From contig CACDEI010000006.1 of assembly GCA_902551695.1 (NCBI GenBank), positions 1 through 51,803 on the forward strand: a stretch of DNA of 51,803 nt, given 5' to 3'. The notes under the pieces were generated by a model that saw only the letters and a program-made list of their open reading frames with translations, did not search any database and was not told the origin of the DNA. The position numbers and the translations under genes were made by a program. Origin of the DNA: an uncultured Pseudomonadota bacterium (lineage in GTDB: Bacteria; Pseudomonadota; Gammaproteobacteria; Ga0077536). Shown here one piece after another: positions 19,887-30,427 of the stretch; position 1 is the first letter of the stretch, and every line of letters begins with the position of its first letter.

Positions 19887-21776
19887 CTACCCCTCATGTC
19901 TGCTTTTGCTTTGGTGTTTCTTCAAAAATACATTCATCAACGAAATAGCCACTGGAGTAACACCGGAAATACGTGAGGCTTGCCCCAAAGTAGTTGGTCG
20001 AAAATGACTAAGCTTCTGTAAAGCCTCATTCGAAAGGCCACGAACCTCGGCGTAATCAAACTTTTCAGGTATAACCACTTTCTCCACAGATTCGCTCCTA
20101 GAAACAATCTCCTTTTGCCTCTCCACGTAACCATGATAATGTGCGTTGTACTCTATCTGCTGAATCACGGAGGCGTCTTCAACTGCATCCCCATCCAAAA
20201 AGGGTTCCAAATCGTTATATGATACTTCGGGCCGCCTTAGTAGTTGTGCCAAGCTTTGCTCTTTCCTGAGAGAGAAAGGCCTTTCACTCCTTTCGGTGGC
20301 CATTGCATTGCTAGTTGGGGAAAGCCAAGTTTTCTGTAGCCTAGCCTCTTCTGCCTCTATTGCTGCAACTTTTTCTTGAAACTTCCCCCATTTGGTGTCG
20401 TCAATGAGGCCGAATTCACGACCTAGAGGCATCAAGCGTTGGTCAGCGTTGTCCTCTCGCAGCGAAAGCCGAAATTCCGCTCTACTGGTAAACATTCGGT
20501 AAGGTTCATCCGTTCCTCGAGTCACCAAGTCATCGACTAAAACACCAAGATACGCATCGCTCCGAGATGGATACCAAGGCCCTTTATCATATGCTCGCAA
20601 CCCAGCATTTATTCCTGCCAATATCCCCTGAGCGGCAGCCTCTTCGTAACCTGTAGTACCGTTTATCTGTCCTGCAAAAAAGAGATTGTCTCTTTTCTTG
20701 CTCTCTAACCATGGCTTTAGCTGAGTTGGATCAAAATAATCGTATTCGATAGCATAACCGGGCCTAGTAATGAAGGCCTTTTCAAATCCCTTTATGGAGC
20801 GCACGAGTTTCAGCTGCACATCAAAAGGAAGACTAGTAGAAATCCCATTCGGATAAATCTCTTCCAGTTCTAATCCCTCAGGCTCAACAAAAATCTGATG
20901 CCCTCCCCTGTCTCCGAATCTCGAAACCTTGTCTTCGATAGAAGGACAATACCTTGGTCCGTTACTAGCAATCGTCCCATTAAAAACCGGAGATCTTTCA
21001 ATCGCACCACGAATAATCGCATGTGTATCCAAATTAGTGTGGGTCAAGTGACAAGAGACTTGAGTCGGTTCATCTTTTGGATTCCCAAAAAAGGAGAATA
21101 AAGGTCGTGGGACATCTCCCTTTTGCTCTTCTATCGCTGCAAAGTCAATGCTTCTTTTCGACAATCTTGGGGGAGTTCCTGTTTTCAATCTACCTAATTT
21201 AATCTCTAATTCCGCCATGTTTTCCGATAGATTCACTGATGCTGGCTCACCTGCCCGACCGGCAGTGAAAGAAGAGGATCCGATGTGAATCAATCCATTG
21301 AGGAAAGTGCCTACGGTCAAAACGACTATTTCACTTTGAAAGATAATTCCTGCCTGAGTTCGCACCCCAGCTACATTACCCTTGTCAAAGTGCAAATCTT
21401 CCACCGATTGTTGGAATAAAGTGAGATTTCTCGCGTTCTCTAATTTTCTTCGAATCCACTGCCGATAGAGAGAGCGATCGATTTGCATCCTCGTCGCCCG
21501 GACCGCAGGGCCTTTACTTGCATTTAAAGTGCGACAATGAATACCACAATTATCAGCAGCCTCGCCCATGATACCGCCCAGAGCATCTATTTCTTTCACC
21601 AGATGACCCTTTCCGATGCCTCCTATGGAGGGGTTGCACGACATCATCCCCAAACTATCAATATTCTGAGTAAGAAGCAGTGTTTTAACACCCATCTTAG
21701 CACTCGCAAATGCAGCCTCTGCTCCAGCGTGCCCACCACCTACTACTATTACTTTAAAGATGTCCGGATGCTTCAT
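19887..21776 (-). CDS. mnmG: tRNA uridine-34 5-carboxymethylaminomethyl modification enzyme MnmG (GidA)
   Basis: FAD subunit of the MnmEG complex that modifies the wobble uridine of several tRNAs. The FAD-binding GGGHAG lies at residues 13-18; [24 protein letters not shown] and the mid-protein [19 protein letters not shown] are typical. 629 residues is full length. The usual neighbour mnmE is not upstream; a divergent ABC cluster is. Confidence 0.98.
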   Translation of the reverse strand: MKHPDIFKVIVVGGGHAGAEAAFASAKMGVKTLLLTQNIDSLGMMSCNPSIGGIGKGHLVKEIDALGGIMGEAADNCGIHCRTLNASKGPAVRATRMQIDRSLYRQWIRRKLENARNLTLFQQSVEDLHFDKGNVAGVRTQAGIIFQSEIVVLTVGTFLNGLIHIGSSSFTAGRAGEPASVNLSENMAELEIKLGRLKTGTPPRLSKRSIDFAAIEEQKGDVPRPLFSFFGNPKDEPTQVSCHLTHTNLDTHAIIRGAIERSPVFNGTIASNGPRYCPSIEDKVSRFGDRGGHQIFVEPEGLELEEIYPNGISTSLPFDVQLKLVRSIKGFEKAFITRPGYAIEYDYFDPTQLKPWLESKKRDNLFFAGQINGTTGYEEAAAQGILAGINAGLRAYDKGPWYPSRSDAYLGVLVDDLVTRGTDEPYRMFTSRAEFRLSLREDNADQRLMPLGREFGLIDDTKWGKFQEKVAAIEAEEARLQKTWLSPTSNAMATERSERPFSLRKEQSLAQLLRRPEVSYNDLEPFLDGDAVEDASVIQQIEYNAHYHGYVERQKEIVSRSESVEKVVIPEKFDYAEVRGLSNEALQKLSHFRPTTLGQASRISGVTPVAISLMNVFLKKHQSKSRHEG

Positions 21777-22144
21777 AAATCACGCTTAAATTCTGGTATT
21801 AGTTAAATCTCTACAAACTAATGTCTTATCTATAAGAGGAGTCTACCAGTCTAAACATGTACTAACAATTTGGAATTATCCCTCGATAAACTGGGCTTTT
21901 TGCTTCGTTAGGGAACGCATGTTAGACGGTGTTACCCCAACAGTATATTCTAGAAGGAAAATTTTCGAACTGACCAATTTGGATTAAATTTACCCGTAGG
22001 TTAGTCTTTCTAGATAATTAAATGCATAAATCTGGTTGACCTTAACCTCCTGAAGAGTATCGGTTGAGTGAAAAACTAAGAACAAGAACTCTAGCGAACT
22101 CAAGTAAAAACGACATAGAATATGCAAAGAGCGCGAGAAAACCA
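21777..22144. other. Divergent intergenic region between mnmG and the ABC cluster
   Basis: About 370 nt (287 if an upstream TTG at 22064 is used). It should hold the mnmG promoter and the ABC-cluster promoter. A TTGACC box at 22036-22041 faces right but its -10 (TATCGG, 16 nt on) is poor. A small inverted repeat, TTATC/GATAA, lies at 21876-21889. Because mnmG and parAB often flank oriC, I searched for DnaA boxes and found only 7-of-9 matches, as expected by chance in AT-rich DNA. No RNA gene seen. Confidence 0.5.
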
Positions 22145-23110
22145 ATGACCTCATATATCGACGTAAAAAATTTAAGCAAAAATTTCGAAGCAATAAATGC
22201 TGTAAAAGAAATATCCCTGCAAGTTGAGCAAGGGGAAGTACTAGGATTCTTAGGTCCAAACGGGGCTGGAAAATCCACCACTATGAAGATGATAACTGGT
22301 TATCTAACTCCATCATCTGGTGCAATATCGATTGCTGGAATCAACATTCTTCAAGACCCTATTTCAGCGCAAAGACACATCGGTTATCTACCTGAAGGGG
22401 CTCCTGCATATGGAGAAATGACCACCTATAAATACCTAGATTTCATAGCGAGTATTCGTCGTATTCCGAGAAAAGATAAAAAAGATAGAATAAACAATAT
22501 TATCGATAGGATTAATCTCAACTCAGTAGCAAATAGAAAAATCGAAGACTTATCGAAAGGTTACAAACGCAGGGTTGGGTTAGCTCAAGCAATCATACAC
22601 GATCCCAATATTCTCATTATGGATGAACCAACGGATGGCTTGGATCCGAATCAAAAACATGAAATAAGAAGCCTAATTAGGGAAATGGCTCCAAAAAAAG
22701 CAATAATTATTTCTACGCACATTCTTGAGGAAGTAGATGCAGTCTGCACTAGCACTGCGATTATAGACATGGGACAAATAATTTTCACAGGCACGCCTCG
22801 CCAATTGGCAGCGTTATCTAGATATCATGACGCACTCAACATTGTAGTAAAAATTGAAGACGCGGAGAAGACTAAAAAAATCATTGGCGAACAATCCGAT
22901 GATTCTAAAGTAGAAGAAATATACAGCGGAAACGAAATTAGAATTACAGCCCCACTAAAAAATCGAAAGCCTTGCTCGGACGTGATACAGGCAGCTCTTA
23001 GCAGAGAGAAGATTGTCCCCAGGGAGTACTTTTTCGAAAAAGGAAGATTAGACCAAGTGTTCCGCGATTTAACTAGCTCTGCTCAAGACTCCATTAAGGA
23101 AACCCCATGA
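22145..23110 (+). CDS. ABC transporter ATP-binding protein, GldA-like
   Basis: ATPase of an ABC-2 type exporter. In the 321-residue form: Walker A GPNGAGKST (37-45), signature LSKGY (136-140), Walker B ILIMDEP (156-162), switch His192, then a C-terminal regulatory extension of about 100 residues typical of GldA/NodI/CcmA-like ATPases. I chose ATG 22145 because the family begins with an IDVKNLSK-like strand a few residues from Met; an in-frame TTG at 22064 would add 27 mostly polar, basic residues that match nothing in the family. The stop overlaps the permease start (ATGA). It heads a four-gene cluster with permease, GldG-like and DUF4340 proteins. Confidence 0.9.
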   Translation: MTSYIDVKNLSKNFEAINAVKEISLQVEQGEVLGFLGPNGAGKSTTMKMITGYLTPSSGAISIAGINILQDPISAQRHIGYLPEGAPAYGEMTTYKYLDFIASIRRIPRKDKKDRINNIIDRINLNSVANRKIEDLSKGYKRRVGLAQAIIHDPNILIMDEPTDGLDPNQKHEIRSLIREMAPKKAIIISTHILEEVDAVCTSTAIIDMGQIIFTGTPRQLAALSRYHDALNIVVKIEDAEKTKKIIGEQSDDSKVEEIYSGNEIRITAPLKNRKPCSDVIQAALSREKIVPREYFFEKGRLDQVFRDLTSSAQDSIKETP

Positions 23111-23841
23111 ACCAAACGATAGCAGTATTCAAGAGAGAGTTGGAGGCATACTTTATAACACCCGTGGCTTACGTATTCATCGTGATTTTCCTCATTTTGA
23201 ATGGACTTTGCACCTTTTATCTTGGAGATTTTTACGAAAGAGGCCAAGCCGATTTAGAACCCTTTTTCGAGCTTCACCCTTGGCTATACATGCTTTTAAT
23301 TCCAGCGGTCTCGATGCGCCTGTGGTCAGAGGAGCGACGCTCGGGGACTATCGAACTACTCCTCACTTTACCAATGTCTACTACCAGTGCAGTAATAGGC
23401 AAATTTTTAGCAGCTTGGGCCTTTTGCTCTGTGGCACTAATGGGAACAATTCCTATTTGGCTCTCTGTTAATTATTTGGGCGAACCAGATAATACGGTTA
23501 TTGCTGCCGGATACATTGGAAGCCTTTTGATGGCTGGGGGATTCCTCTCTGTCGGAGCGTGCATCTCTGCTACGACCAACAATCAAGTCGTAGCCTTTAC
23601 AATTTCGTTCGTCGTTTGCTTTGCATTTAACTTAAGCGGATTCCCGGTTGTACTAGACCTATTTAGTTCTTGGACTCCCCAAGCGGTGCTAGAGGTAATT
23701 AGCTCTTTCAGCTTTCTTAGCCATTTCGAATCCATAAAAAAGGGGGTGATAGACATTCGTGATATCATTTTTTTTGGAAGCTTAATGACATTTTGGCTAT
23801 ACCTTAATGTTGTGGTTGTAGAGTTAAAAAAAGGCAAATAG
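23107..23841 (+). CDS. ABC-2 type permease, GldF-like
   Basis: Membrane component of the exporter. The 244-residue protein has about six hydrophobic segments and the family's N-terminal ELEAYFITPVAYVFIVIF pattern, then ELHPWLYMLLIPAVSMRLWSEE in divided form (FELHPWLY, PAVSMRLWSEERRSGTIELLLTLP). RRSGTIELLLTLP is the coupling-helix region of GldF/NosY-like permeases. Translation overlaps the ATPase stop by 4 nt. Confidence 0.88.
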   Translation: MNQTIAVFKRELEAYFITPVAYVFIVIFLILNGLCTFYLGDFYERGQADLEPFFELHPWLYMLLIPAVSMRLWSEERRSGTIELLLTLPMSTTSAVIGKFLAAWAFCSVALMGTIPIWLSVNYLGEPDNTVIAAGYIGSLLMAGGFLSVGACISATTNNQVVAFTISFVVCFAFNLSGFPVVLDLFSSWTPQAVLEVISSFSFLSHFESIKKGVIDIRDIIFFGSLMTFWLYLNVVVVELKKGK

Positions 23842-23876
23842 TAGAATTAATTAACCGTTTAAGAAACGATGTAAAT

Positions 23877-25730
23877 ATGTTTGAAAGATATTCCAGTACA
23901 CTGAATGTGATTGCAGCTACAACCCTATTTTTAGGCGTAAATATTCTGAGTAATCAACTTTTAGTCGACCTTAAGATCGACATGACCTCTGACAAGCTTT
24001 ACACCCTGTCTAGTGGAACTAAGGCGATAATAAAATCTATAGAAGATCCGATCGATTTGAAATTTTACTTCTCAGCTAAACAATTTTCTGGCATCCCCGA
24101 ACTTAAAACTCACGGCCAACTTACGAAGGACATGCTTGAGGAATACGTTGCAAGCAGCAAAGGAAAGCTAAACTTATTAATCATAGATCCGGAGCCTTTC
24201 TCTGAGGCTGAAGATGAAGCAAGACATGATGGTATTCGCAGGATTCCATTGAGCCCAGGGAGATCGGGTTATCTGGGTTTGGTTGCAACAGATAGCACGA
24301 CTGGCAAAATAACGATTCCATTTCTCAAGCCTGATGATGAAATTGATCTAGAATATGACTTGAGCAAATTGATACTTGATCTCTCGAAGCCTGAGAGGAA
24401 AAAAGTGGGCCTTATATCTTCTCTTCCTGTCTTAGGATCCGCCAGTATAAAAAGACAAAATGAAAGAGCGGAAAGACCTTGGGCAATCTACCAACTCTTG
24501 GATGAAAACTACGAAATTGTCCGAATAAATTATGACAGCAGGGACATACCAGATAATATTGATGTCTTACTAGTTCTTCATCCTAAAAATCTTCCTGAAT
24601 CGACCGAAGGTGCGATAGAAAATTACACTCTTAAAGGCGGCAAGCTGATAGTCTTTGTTGATCCTTTTGCGGAGGCTGATCCTACGGCGCCAGATCCTTC
24701 AACTCCCGGGGTCATACCGGACCTGAGTTCTAACCCTAAAAAATTACTTGCAAAATGGGGGGTAGAAATGGCATCAAGAAAAGTTATCGTAGACCCCTCG
24801 CTGGCTGTTAACGTCAACTTCGGAACACCGGAGGGTCCTAGAAAAATTCCCTACTTACCGTGGCTCCAGCTTCGTCCCCCCCACATCAGTATGGATAGCT
24901 TGTTTACCCGAGGCCTATCGGTTTTAAACGTGGGCAGCGCTGGCTCCTTACAAGTCCTAACAGGAACCACCACCTTCAAACATCACATCCTCCTTTCTGT
25001 CACCGAAAACTCGGGACTCATCGAAAGTCAAGACATAATAAAGACCGGAAACCCCTCAAACCTTTTTAATAAGTACGAAAAAGATAAAAAAGATCATGCC
25101 ATAGCGATTCATGTTTCTGGTGGATCTTCTAATATCAGACAAGTGACTTCAAACAACAATTCCGAGCACAGAACCAAAGTGAGGATGGGAAATGACAACT
25201 TAGACGTACTGATAATAGCTGACACAGACATACTCTCAGACCGCTTCTGGATCGATGGGAGACGCTTTGCATCGAGCGGTGAAATTCAACCCATTTCTAG
25301 TAACGCGAACTTTCTACTGAATGCGATTGAACTCTATGGCGGAGGAGGTGAGCTAATAAACCTCCGTAACAGAGGTAAATTTTCAAGACCATTTAAGCTG
25401 GTAGAGGAGCTTAGAAGAAAAGCCGAATCGGAACACAGAGAACAGGAAAAAGAACTGAGGGCAAAACTCGAGGAAACTGAGAAACGACTCGAGAAGATAG
25501 AACAATCCTCAGAAGGAATGGTATTACTTACCGAGGATCAAAAAAATGAGATCAACCAATTCCGATCTGAGCAAAAAAAGACAAGAAAGGAATTGAGATC
25601 GGTTCAACATAAATTAATTAGAGAGATAGAACAGCTTGGGAACGTTTTAAAAATTATCAACATTGGTCTTATACCTTTCATCATATTGAGTTTAGGATTA
25701 GCGGTAGGAATTAGAAAAGCATATAGATAG
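23877..25730 (+). CDS. GldG-like ABC auxiliary protein (large periplasmic domain)
   Basis: Membrane protein of the GldG / ABC_transp_aux family. In the 617 residues: an N-terminal membrane segment (about 9-30), the conserved MTSDKLYTLSSGTKAIIKSI, a long extracytoplasmic domain (about 40-510) containing VLLVLHPKNLPESTE and LIVFVDPFAEADP, a charged coiled coil (about 520-590, rich in E/K/R), and a C-terminal membrane helix (about 592-612). So the bulk is predicted periplasmic between two anchors. The substrate is unknown. It follows the permease by 35 nt. Confidence 0.85.
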   Translation: MFERYSSTLNVIAATTLFLGVNILSNQLLVDLKIDMTSDKLYTLSSGTKAIIKSIEDPIDLKFYFSAKQFSGIPELKTHGQLTKDMLEEYVASSKGKLNLLIIDPEPFSEAEDEARHDGIRRIPLSPGRSGYLGLVATDSTTGKITIPFLKPDDEIDLEYDLSKLILDLSKPERKKVGLISSLPVLGSASIKRQNERAERPWAIYQLLDENYEIVRINYDSRDIPDNIDVLLVLHPKNLPESTEGAIENYTLKGGKLIVFVDPFAEADPTAPDPSTPGVIPDLSSNPKKLLAKWGVEMASRKVIVDPSLAVNVNFGTPEGPRKIPYLPWLQLRPPHISMDSLFTRGLSVLNVGSAGSLQVLTGTTTFKHHILLSVTENSGLIESQDIIKTGNPSNLFNKYEKDKKDHAIAIHVSGGSSNIRQVTSNNNSEHRTKVRMGNDNLDVLIIADTDILSDRFWIDGRRFASSGEIQPISSNANFLLNAIELYGGGGELINLRNRGKFSRPFKLVEELRRKAESEHREQEKELRAKLEETEKRLEKIEQSSEGMVLLTEDQKNEINQFRSEQKKTRKELRSVQHKLIREIEQLGNVLKIINIGLIPFIILSLGLAVGIRKAYR

Positions 25731-25741
25731 ATTCAATCACT

Positions 25742-26755
25742 ATGGCACGCAAAATTATCTTCTTCATATTAACCTTTCTGGTGTTTTCTTCCGCATGGCT
25801 AGTAAGCGAACAAAAAAAAGCCTCAACCTCCATAACTAAAAGCATTCTCTACCCAAATTTGTTAGAAAACTTCAATCAAGTGTCACAAATAAAAATCAGA
25901 AACAACGAAAAAGAAATCACCTTAATAAAAATTGGAAAGCAATGGATGATTTCAGAAAACGATAACTTTTTGGCGAAACCTGAATTAATACGAGGAACAC
26001 TTCTTCAAATAGCTCGCCTGAAAAAGGTAGAGAAGAAATCCACTTCGGACGCAGGGCATCGAATTTTAGGTGTGAATGATTTAGGAGAAGAGGGAATACC
26101 CAGACAGCAGATAACTTTCTCTACCTCTAGCAATAAAACTTTGGCTAGCCTGATAATAGGCAAAAAGATCACCGACACCACTAGCGAACGTTATTTCGCG
26201 CGAAAAAGTGGTGAGGCCCAATCATGGGTGATAGAGGGTGCAATCGATTTTTCAGCGCACCCTATAGCTTGGGTGGATTCAAGAATAATAAATATCGAAT
26301 CAGAAATGATTAAATCAGTGGTTATTGAGGCCAGAGGGAACCCTACTATCACCGTCACAAAGACCAACAGGTCAAAGACACTATTTACTCTCCAAGATAT
26401 CCCCGAGGGACTGAAACCAAAAAGTGCCACTCTCATATCCTCTTTCGGCTCTTTACTAAAAGATCTCAGATTTGATGACGTGCTATCTAGCAAAAGGTTA
26501 GGAGATGCTGTACCTATAAGAAGCACTACCGTTCAGTTATTTGAGAACATTGGGATAATTTTGTTGGACTATTCATTGAGAGGAAAAGTTTACACAAAAA
26601 TAAAAATCAAAAATCTCAAAAGTGAGGACACAACAACAAATATCGACTACTCAAAATACGCCCTCAACAACGAACACCAAAAATGGATTTACTTGCTCCC
26701 CAGGTATAAAAGACGAATTATTGAAAGAAAAATCACATCACTATTCCAGAAATAG
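25742..26755 (+). CDS. DUF4340-domain protein of the Gld-like ABC cluster
   Basis: A 337-residue protein with an N-terminal hydrophobic segment (about 4-21, IIFFILTFLVFSSAWLV), then a periplasmic beta-rich region. DUF4340 features: a strand pattern around ITLIKIGKQWMI, the LIIGKKI turn and the later ISFSAHPIAWVDSRIINIE-like helix (here AIDFSAHPIAWVDSRI). This domain is found next to GldG-like genes in many bacteria. It starts 11 nt after the GldG-like gene, so the four genes form one operon. No enzyme motif is visible. Confidence 0.82.
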   Translation: MARKIIFFILTFLVFSSAWLVSEQKKASTSITKSILYPNLLENFNQVSQIKIRNNEKEITLIKIGKQWMISENDNFLAKPELIRGTLLQIARLKKVEKKSTSDAGHRILGVNDLGEEGIPRQQITFSTSSNKTLASLIIGKKITDTTSERYFARKSGEAQSWVIEGAIDFSAHPIAWVDSRIINIESEMIKSVVIEARGNPTITVTKTNRSKTLFTLQDIPEGLKPKSATLISSFGSLLKDLRFDDVLSSKRLGDAVPIRSTTVQLFENIGIILLDYSLRGKVYTKIKIKNLKSEDTTTNIDYSKYALNNEHQKWIYLLPRYKRRIIERKITSLFQK

Positions 26756-26899
26756 AATAGGAAATCCAAACAAATTCTAGTGAGCGTTAGTATATCACCC
26801 AAGAATTTTCGACGATTCCTTATGTCCTTCAATTGAAACACTAGTTATACTTCCGCTGAGAAGATTTTCAACATCGAATATCACAACAGAGTTACTAAG

Positions 26900-27814
26900 T
26901 TGAGTAAATTAAATAGTTTTCAAGACATCGTTCTATCACTACAGTCCTTCTGGAAGGAACAGGGTTGTTTGATTCTGCAACCACATGATATGCAAATGGG
27001 AGCAGGAACGTTTCACCACTCAACTTTTCTTAGAGCACTAGGACCAGAACCCTGGCAATCCGCTTATGTGCAGCCTTCTAGGCGCCCAGCAGATGGAAGA
27101 TATGGGGAAAACCCGAATAGACTACAACATTATTACCAATTCCAGGTACTGCTTAAGCCATCACCCAGTAACATTCAAGACCTATATCTAAACTCTCTTT
27201 CGAGTTTAGGAATTGATCTTAAGTCGAATGACATAAGATTTGTAGAAGATAACTGGGAATCTCCAACATTAGGAGCCTGGGGATTGGGTTGGGAAGTTTG
27301 GTTGAACGGAATGGAGGTGACCCAATTCACCTATTTCCAACAAGTTGGAGGACTAGATTGTAAACCGGTATCGGGCGAAATAACTTATGGATTAGAGCGG
27401 ATAGCCATGTTTCTCCAAGAAAAAGACTCTGTTTATGATATTGAATGGTCAAATCACTCTGAAGCAAAAATCACCACATATGGCGACATATTCCACCAAA
27501 GTGAAAAAGAACATTCTATTTATAATTTCGAGACTGCAGATGTTAGTAGGCTTATAGAAAATTTTTCCGGCAAAGAAGAAGCAGTGGACCTACTTGTGAA
27601 AAGCCAACTCTGTTTTCCTGCGTACGAGCAAATGGTTGATGCCTCACATACATTCAACCTACTTGATTCGAGAAAAGCAATATCGGTTACAGAAAGACAA
27701 CAGTATATTTTACGAGTAAGAAGCATGGCTCAAAAAGTGGCCAGAGCTTATCTAGAGGTTAGAGGGGAATTAGGTTTCCCTCTACTGTCAAAGACAGAAA
27801 GTGCTAGCACATGA
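26900..27814 (+). CDS. glyQ: Glycyl-tRNA synthetase alpha subunit
   Basis: Class II aminoacyl-tRNA synthetase catalytic subunit of the alpha2beta2 enzyme. 304 residues; [40 protein letters not shown] in parts ([26 protein letters not shown]), FTYFQQVGG and [10 protein letters not shown] are all highly conserved. The start must be TTG at 26900: no ATG or GTG in frame precedes the conserved N-terminus ([15 protein letters not shown]). The 144 nt upstream contain no clear promoter. The ATGA overlap with glyS implies coupling. Confidence 0.97.
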   Translation: MSKLNSFQDIVLSLQSFWKEQGCLILQPHDMQMGAGTFHHSTFLRALGPEPWQSAYVQPSRRPADGRYGENPNRLQHYYQFQVLLKPSPSNIQDLYLNSLSSLGIDLKSNDIRFVEDNWESPTLGAWGLGWEVWLNGMEVTQFTYFQQVGGLDCKPVSGEITYGLERIAMFLQEKDSVYDIEWSNHSEAKITTYGDIFHQSEKEHSIYNFETADVSRLIENFSGKEEAVDLLVKSQLCFPAYEQMVDASHTFNLLDSRKAISVTERQQYILRVRSMAQKVARAYLEVRGELGFPLLSKTESAST

Positions 27815-29883
27815 AAAATCCTCTTCTAATAGAAATAGGCCTTGAAGAACTACCGCCATTATTAATTAAACATCTCTCCGAAACTTTTTGTGAATCCATA
27901 AAGAGGCGCTTAGCATCTTTAGGTTACGAAACTGGCGGCAGTAAAAGCTACGGGACTCCAAGAAGGATCGCTTGTGTGATCGAGGGGATTCCAGAAAAGC
28001 AAAACAGTAAAGCAATATTGAAAAGAGGACCAGGATTTAATAGGGCCTTCGATGCTGATGGTAACCCAACAAAAGCTGCTTTAGGATTTGCACAATCCTG
28101 TGGTGTTGACTTAAAAGAACTAGAGAGATTTGAAACAAGAGATGGAGTTTGGCTGGCTCATCGCACAACGGTCGAAGGAGGTTATCTTATTGATGATATC
28201 CCACAAGTGGTTGACCAAACATTAAAAAAAATCCCTCTACCGCGAAAAATGAGGTGGGGCGATGGGGACGAAGAATTCATTCGACCTATAAGATGGGTTA
28301 CTGTTTTTCATGGCGACAAACTAGCAAAGGGCAAGGTCTTCAACATCGATATTGACAGCTTTACTTACGGACATAGACATATGGGCGGCACCAAGTTAGC
28401 CCTATCAAACGTTAATGATTACTCTCGGATACTGAAAGATAATTATGTCATTTGCGACTTCGATGAGAGAAAAAAAACTATTCTGGCCGAAGTTCATAAA
28501 TTAGCTGGAGAACATAACTGTGAACCTATAGTAAGTGAAAATTTGCTTGAGGAGGTCTGCTCACTTGTTGAATGGCCTCGGGCAATTTTAGGCACTTTCG
28601 ACGAGTCATTCTTGACGCTTCCCGAGGAGGTGATTATGTCTACCATGCAAGATCATCAAAAATACTTTCCGCTTCGTGATAATTCGGGAGATCTCAAAAA
28701 TGCTTTTATTACTATAGCCAATATCGAAAGTAGAAAAGAAGACATCGTCAGGAAAGGAAATGAAAGAGTAATAACACCCAGGCTTGAGGATGCAAAATTC
28801 TTTTATCAACAGGACATCAAAACTCCCCTACTGGAAAGATATCAGCGTTTAGCCGGAGTGGTTTTCGAACGCAGATTGGGAAACCTACTTGAGAAGTCGG
28901 AAAGAATAGCTAAAATCACTCAGTCGATATGTACGCAATTTAACGCCCGGGAAGAAGTTTGTCGGCTGGCTGCAAAAGCTTCCCGATGTGACCTTACTAC
29001 TGACATGGTGAGAGAATTTCCTGGATTACAGGGCATCATGGGAGGATGCTACGCGTCGCTGAAGCCCGAAACGGCTCAGATTGAAGAAACAATTCGCTAT
29101 TTCTATCACCCGCGCTTCGCAAACGACCGTTTACCCCCTACAGCTGAGGGGCAATGCCTTTCCTTTGCAGACAAGCTAGATACAGTTGTAGGAATTTGCG
29201 GCATAGGATTAAAGCCTACTGGTGACAAAGACCCCTTCGCCTTGCGACGTGCTGCGATCGGATTGATTAGAATTCTTTTAGAAAAGGAAATTGACATAGA
29301 CCTAAACCACGCAATAGAAATAGCAGCTAAAAGCTACGAACGCAGTCAGCTGATACCAGAGACACTAGCAGTTTCAAGTCAGTTCATTTTTGATAGAATG
29401 AAGGGATACTTAGCTGACAGAGGAGTCAAATCTTCGGTTAGTAGAGCTGTCTTCGCAAGCGAAAGCCTATCCCCATTAGATCTCTCACATCGTATAGATG
29501 CGATACAATCATTTTCCAAGTTACCCCAAGCGGCTGACCTAATCGCCTCTCACAAAAGGATATCTAACATCCTTAAAAAAAAGGAAGAGGCTAAGCTATT
29601 GTCAAAACCCAGAAAAGACTTATTAGAAATGCCCGCAGAAATTGCACTAGTAGAGTATTACGAGGAACTTCAACAAACGACCAACGTCCTGTACAAACAA
29701 AAAGATTATCAACAATATCTTATAGAAATAGCTGGTTGTAAAACTCATATAGATAGATTTTTTGATGAAGTGAAAGTTATTACTGATAATAAAGAAATAA
29801 CCGAAAACCGCCTTTCTATCATGAACGAGGCAAATGAACTTTTATGTAGAATCGGCGACCTGACTCATCTGGATCTAAACTAG
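27811..29883 (+). CDS. glyS: Glycyl-tRNA synthetase beta subunit
   Basis: Binds tRNA-Gly and contains an HD-like and an anticodon-binding domain. 690 residues, as expected. N-terminal [33 protein letters not shown] in parts, [21 protein letters not shown] region, the [13 protein letters not shown] motif and [20 protein letters not shown] are conserved. Overlaps glyQ by 4 nt; gmhB follows after 13 nt. Confidence 0.97.
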   Translation: MKNPLLIEIGLEELPPLLIKHLSETFCESIKRRLASLGYETGGSKSYGTPRRIACVIEGIPEKQNSKAILKRGPGFNRAFDADGNPTKAALGFAQSCGVDLKELERFETRDGVWLAHRTTVEGGYLIDDIPQVVDQTLKKIPLPRKMRWGDGDEEFIRPIRWVTVFHGDKLAKGKVFNIDIDSFTYGHRHMGGTKLALSNVNDYSRILKDNYVICDFDERKKTILAEVHKLAGEHNCEPIVSENLLEEVCSLVEWPRAILGTFDESFLTLPEEVIMSTMQDHQKYFPLRDNSGDLKNAFITIANIESRKEDIVRKGNERVITPRLEDAKFFYQQDIKTPLLERYQRLAGVVFERRLGNLLEKSERIAKITQSICTQFNAREEVCRLAAKASRCDLTTDMVREFPGLQGIMGGCYASLKPETAQIEETIRYFYHPRFANDRLPPTAEGQCLSFADKLDTVVGICGIGLKPTGDKDPFALRRAAIGLIRILLEKEIDIDLNHAIEIAAKSYERSQLIPETLAVSSQFIFDRMKGYLADRGVKSSVSRAVFASESLSPLDLSHRIDAIQSFSKLPQAADLIASHKRISNILKKKEEAKLLSKPRKDLLEMPAEIALVEYYEELQQTTNVLYKQKDYQQYLIEIAGCKTHIDRFFDEVKVITDNKEITENRLSIMNEANELLCRIGDLTHLDLN

Positions 29884-29896
29884 GCAAAAGAACCAA

Positions 29897-30427
29897 ATGA
29901 AACCTTTAATACTAGACAGAGATGGCGTGATAAATAAAGAAAGAGATGATTACATCCTCACCCCAAAAGACTGGATACCTATTAAGGGCAGCCTTGAAGC
30001 CATATCAAAAGCAAAAAGTCAGGGATTTTACATAATCGTGGTAAGCAACCAATCAGCTCTTGGTAGAGGCTGGATGTCGATAGAGGACCTCAATTCTATT
30101 AACCGGAAAATGCAATCTACGCTCGCAAAATTTGGAGGAAGAATAGATGCCTTTCTTTTTTGTCCACACAATCCAGCGGACAATTGTGATTGCAGAAAAC
30201 CTAAGACGGCTCTTCTCGATAGCTTCCGGCTACGAACGGGAATTAATTACAAAGACTGTCCGTTTTTCGGAGATAGAATTTCCGATATCGAGGTCGCAAA
30301 AAAAATAGGTGCAAGACCAATTTTAGTAAATAGTGGGAAAGCAAACTCCAATCCTCCACCAGATATACTTGTATATGATGATTTGGCCACAGCTATGCAA
30401 GAAACTGTGTTTAATCAAACGACATGA
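29897..30427 (+). CDS. gmhB: D-glycero-D-manno-heptose 1,7-bisphosphate 7-phosphatase
   Basis: HAD phosphatase in the ADP-heptose branch for LPS inner core. Nucleophile Asp7 and acid Asp9 lie in LILDRDGVIN; the zinc site is Cys89, His91, Cys97, Cys99 (CPHNPADNCDC); the third HAD motif is FFGDRISDIEVAK. 176 residues. Linked to glyS and overlapping plsC by ATGA; the glyQ-glyS-gmhB-plsC group is also seen in pseudomonads. Confidence 0.93.
   Translation: MKPLILDRDGVINKERDDYILTPKDWIPIKGSLEAISKAKSQGFYIIVVSNQSALGRGWMSIEDLNSINRKMQSTLAKFGGRIDAFLFCPHNPADNCDCRKPKTALLDSFRLRTGINYKDCPFFGDRISDIEVAKKIGARPILVNSGKANSNPPPDILVYDDLATAMQETVFNQTT

Noticed and set aside
21777-22144. Possible chromosome origin between mnmG and the ABC cluster
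   Set aside because: Only 7-of-9 DnaA-box matches were found (for example 21835-21843 and 22021-22029). Approximate hand counts of third-position G versus C in the first roughly 90-110 codons were: hemL (+) 14/26, atpD (-) 28/23, glyQ (+) 21/16, hemB (+) 16/16, ntrC (-) 39/14, cca (+) 16/24. Minus-strand genes are G-rich on both sides, so no skew switch at this place.
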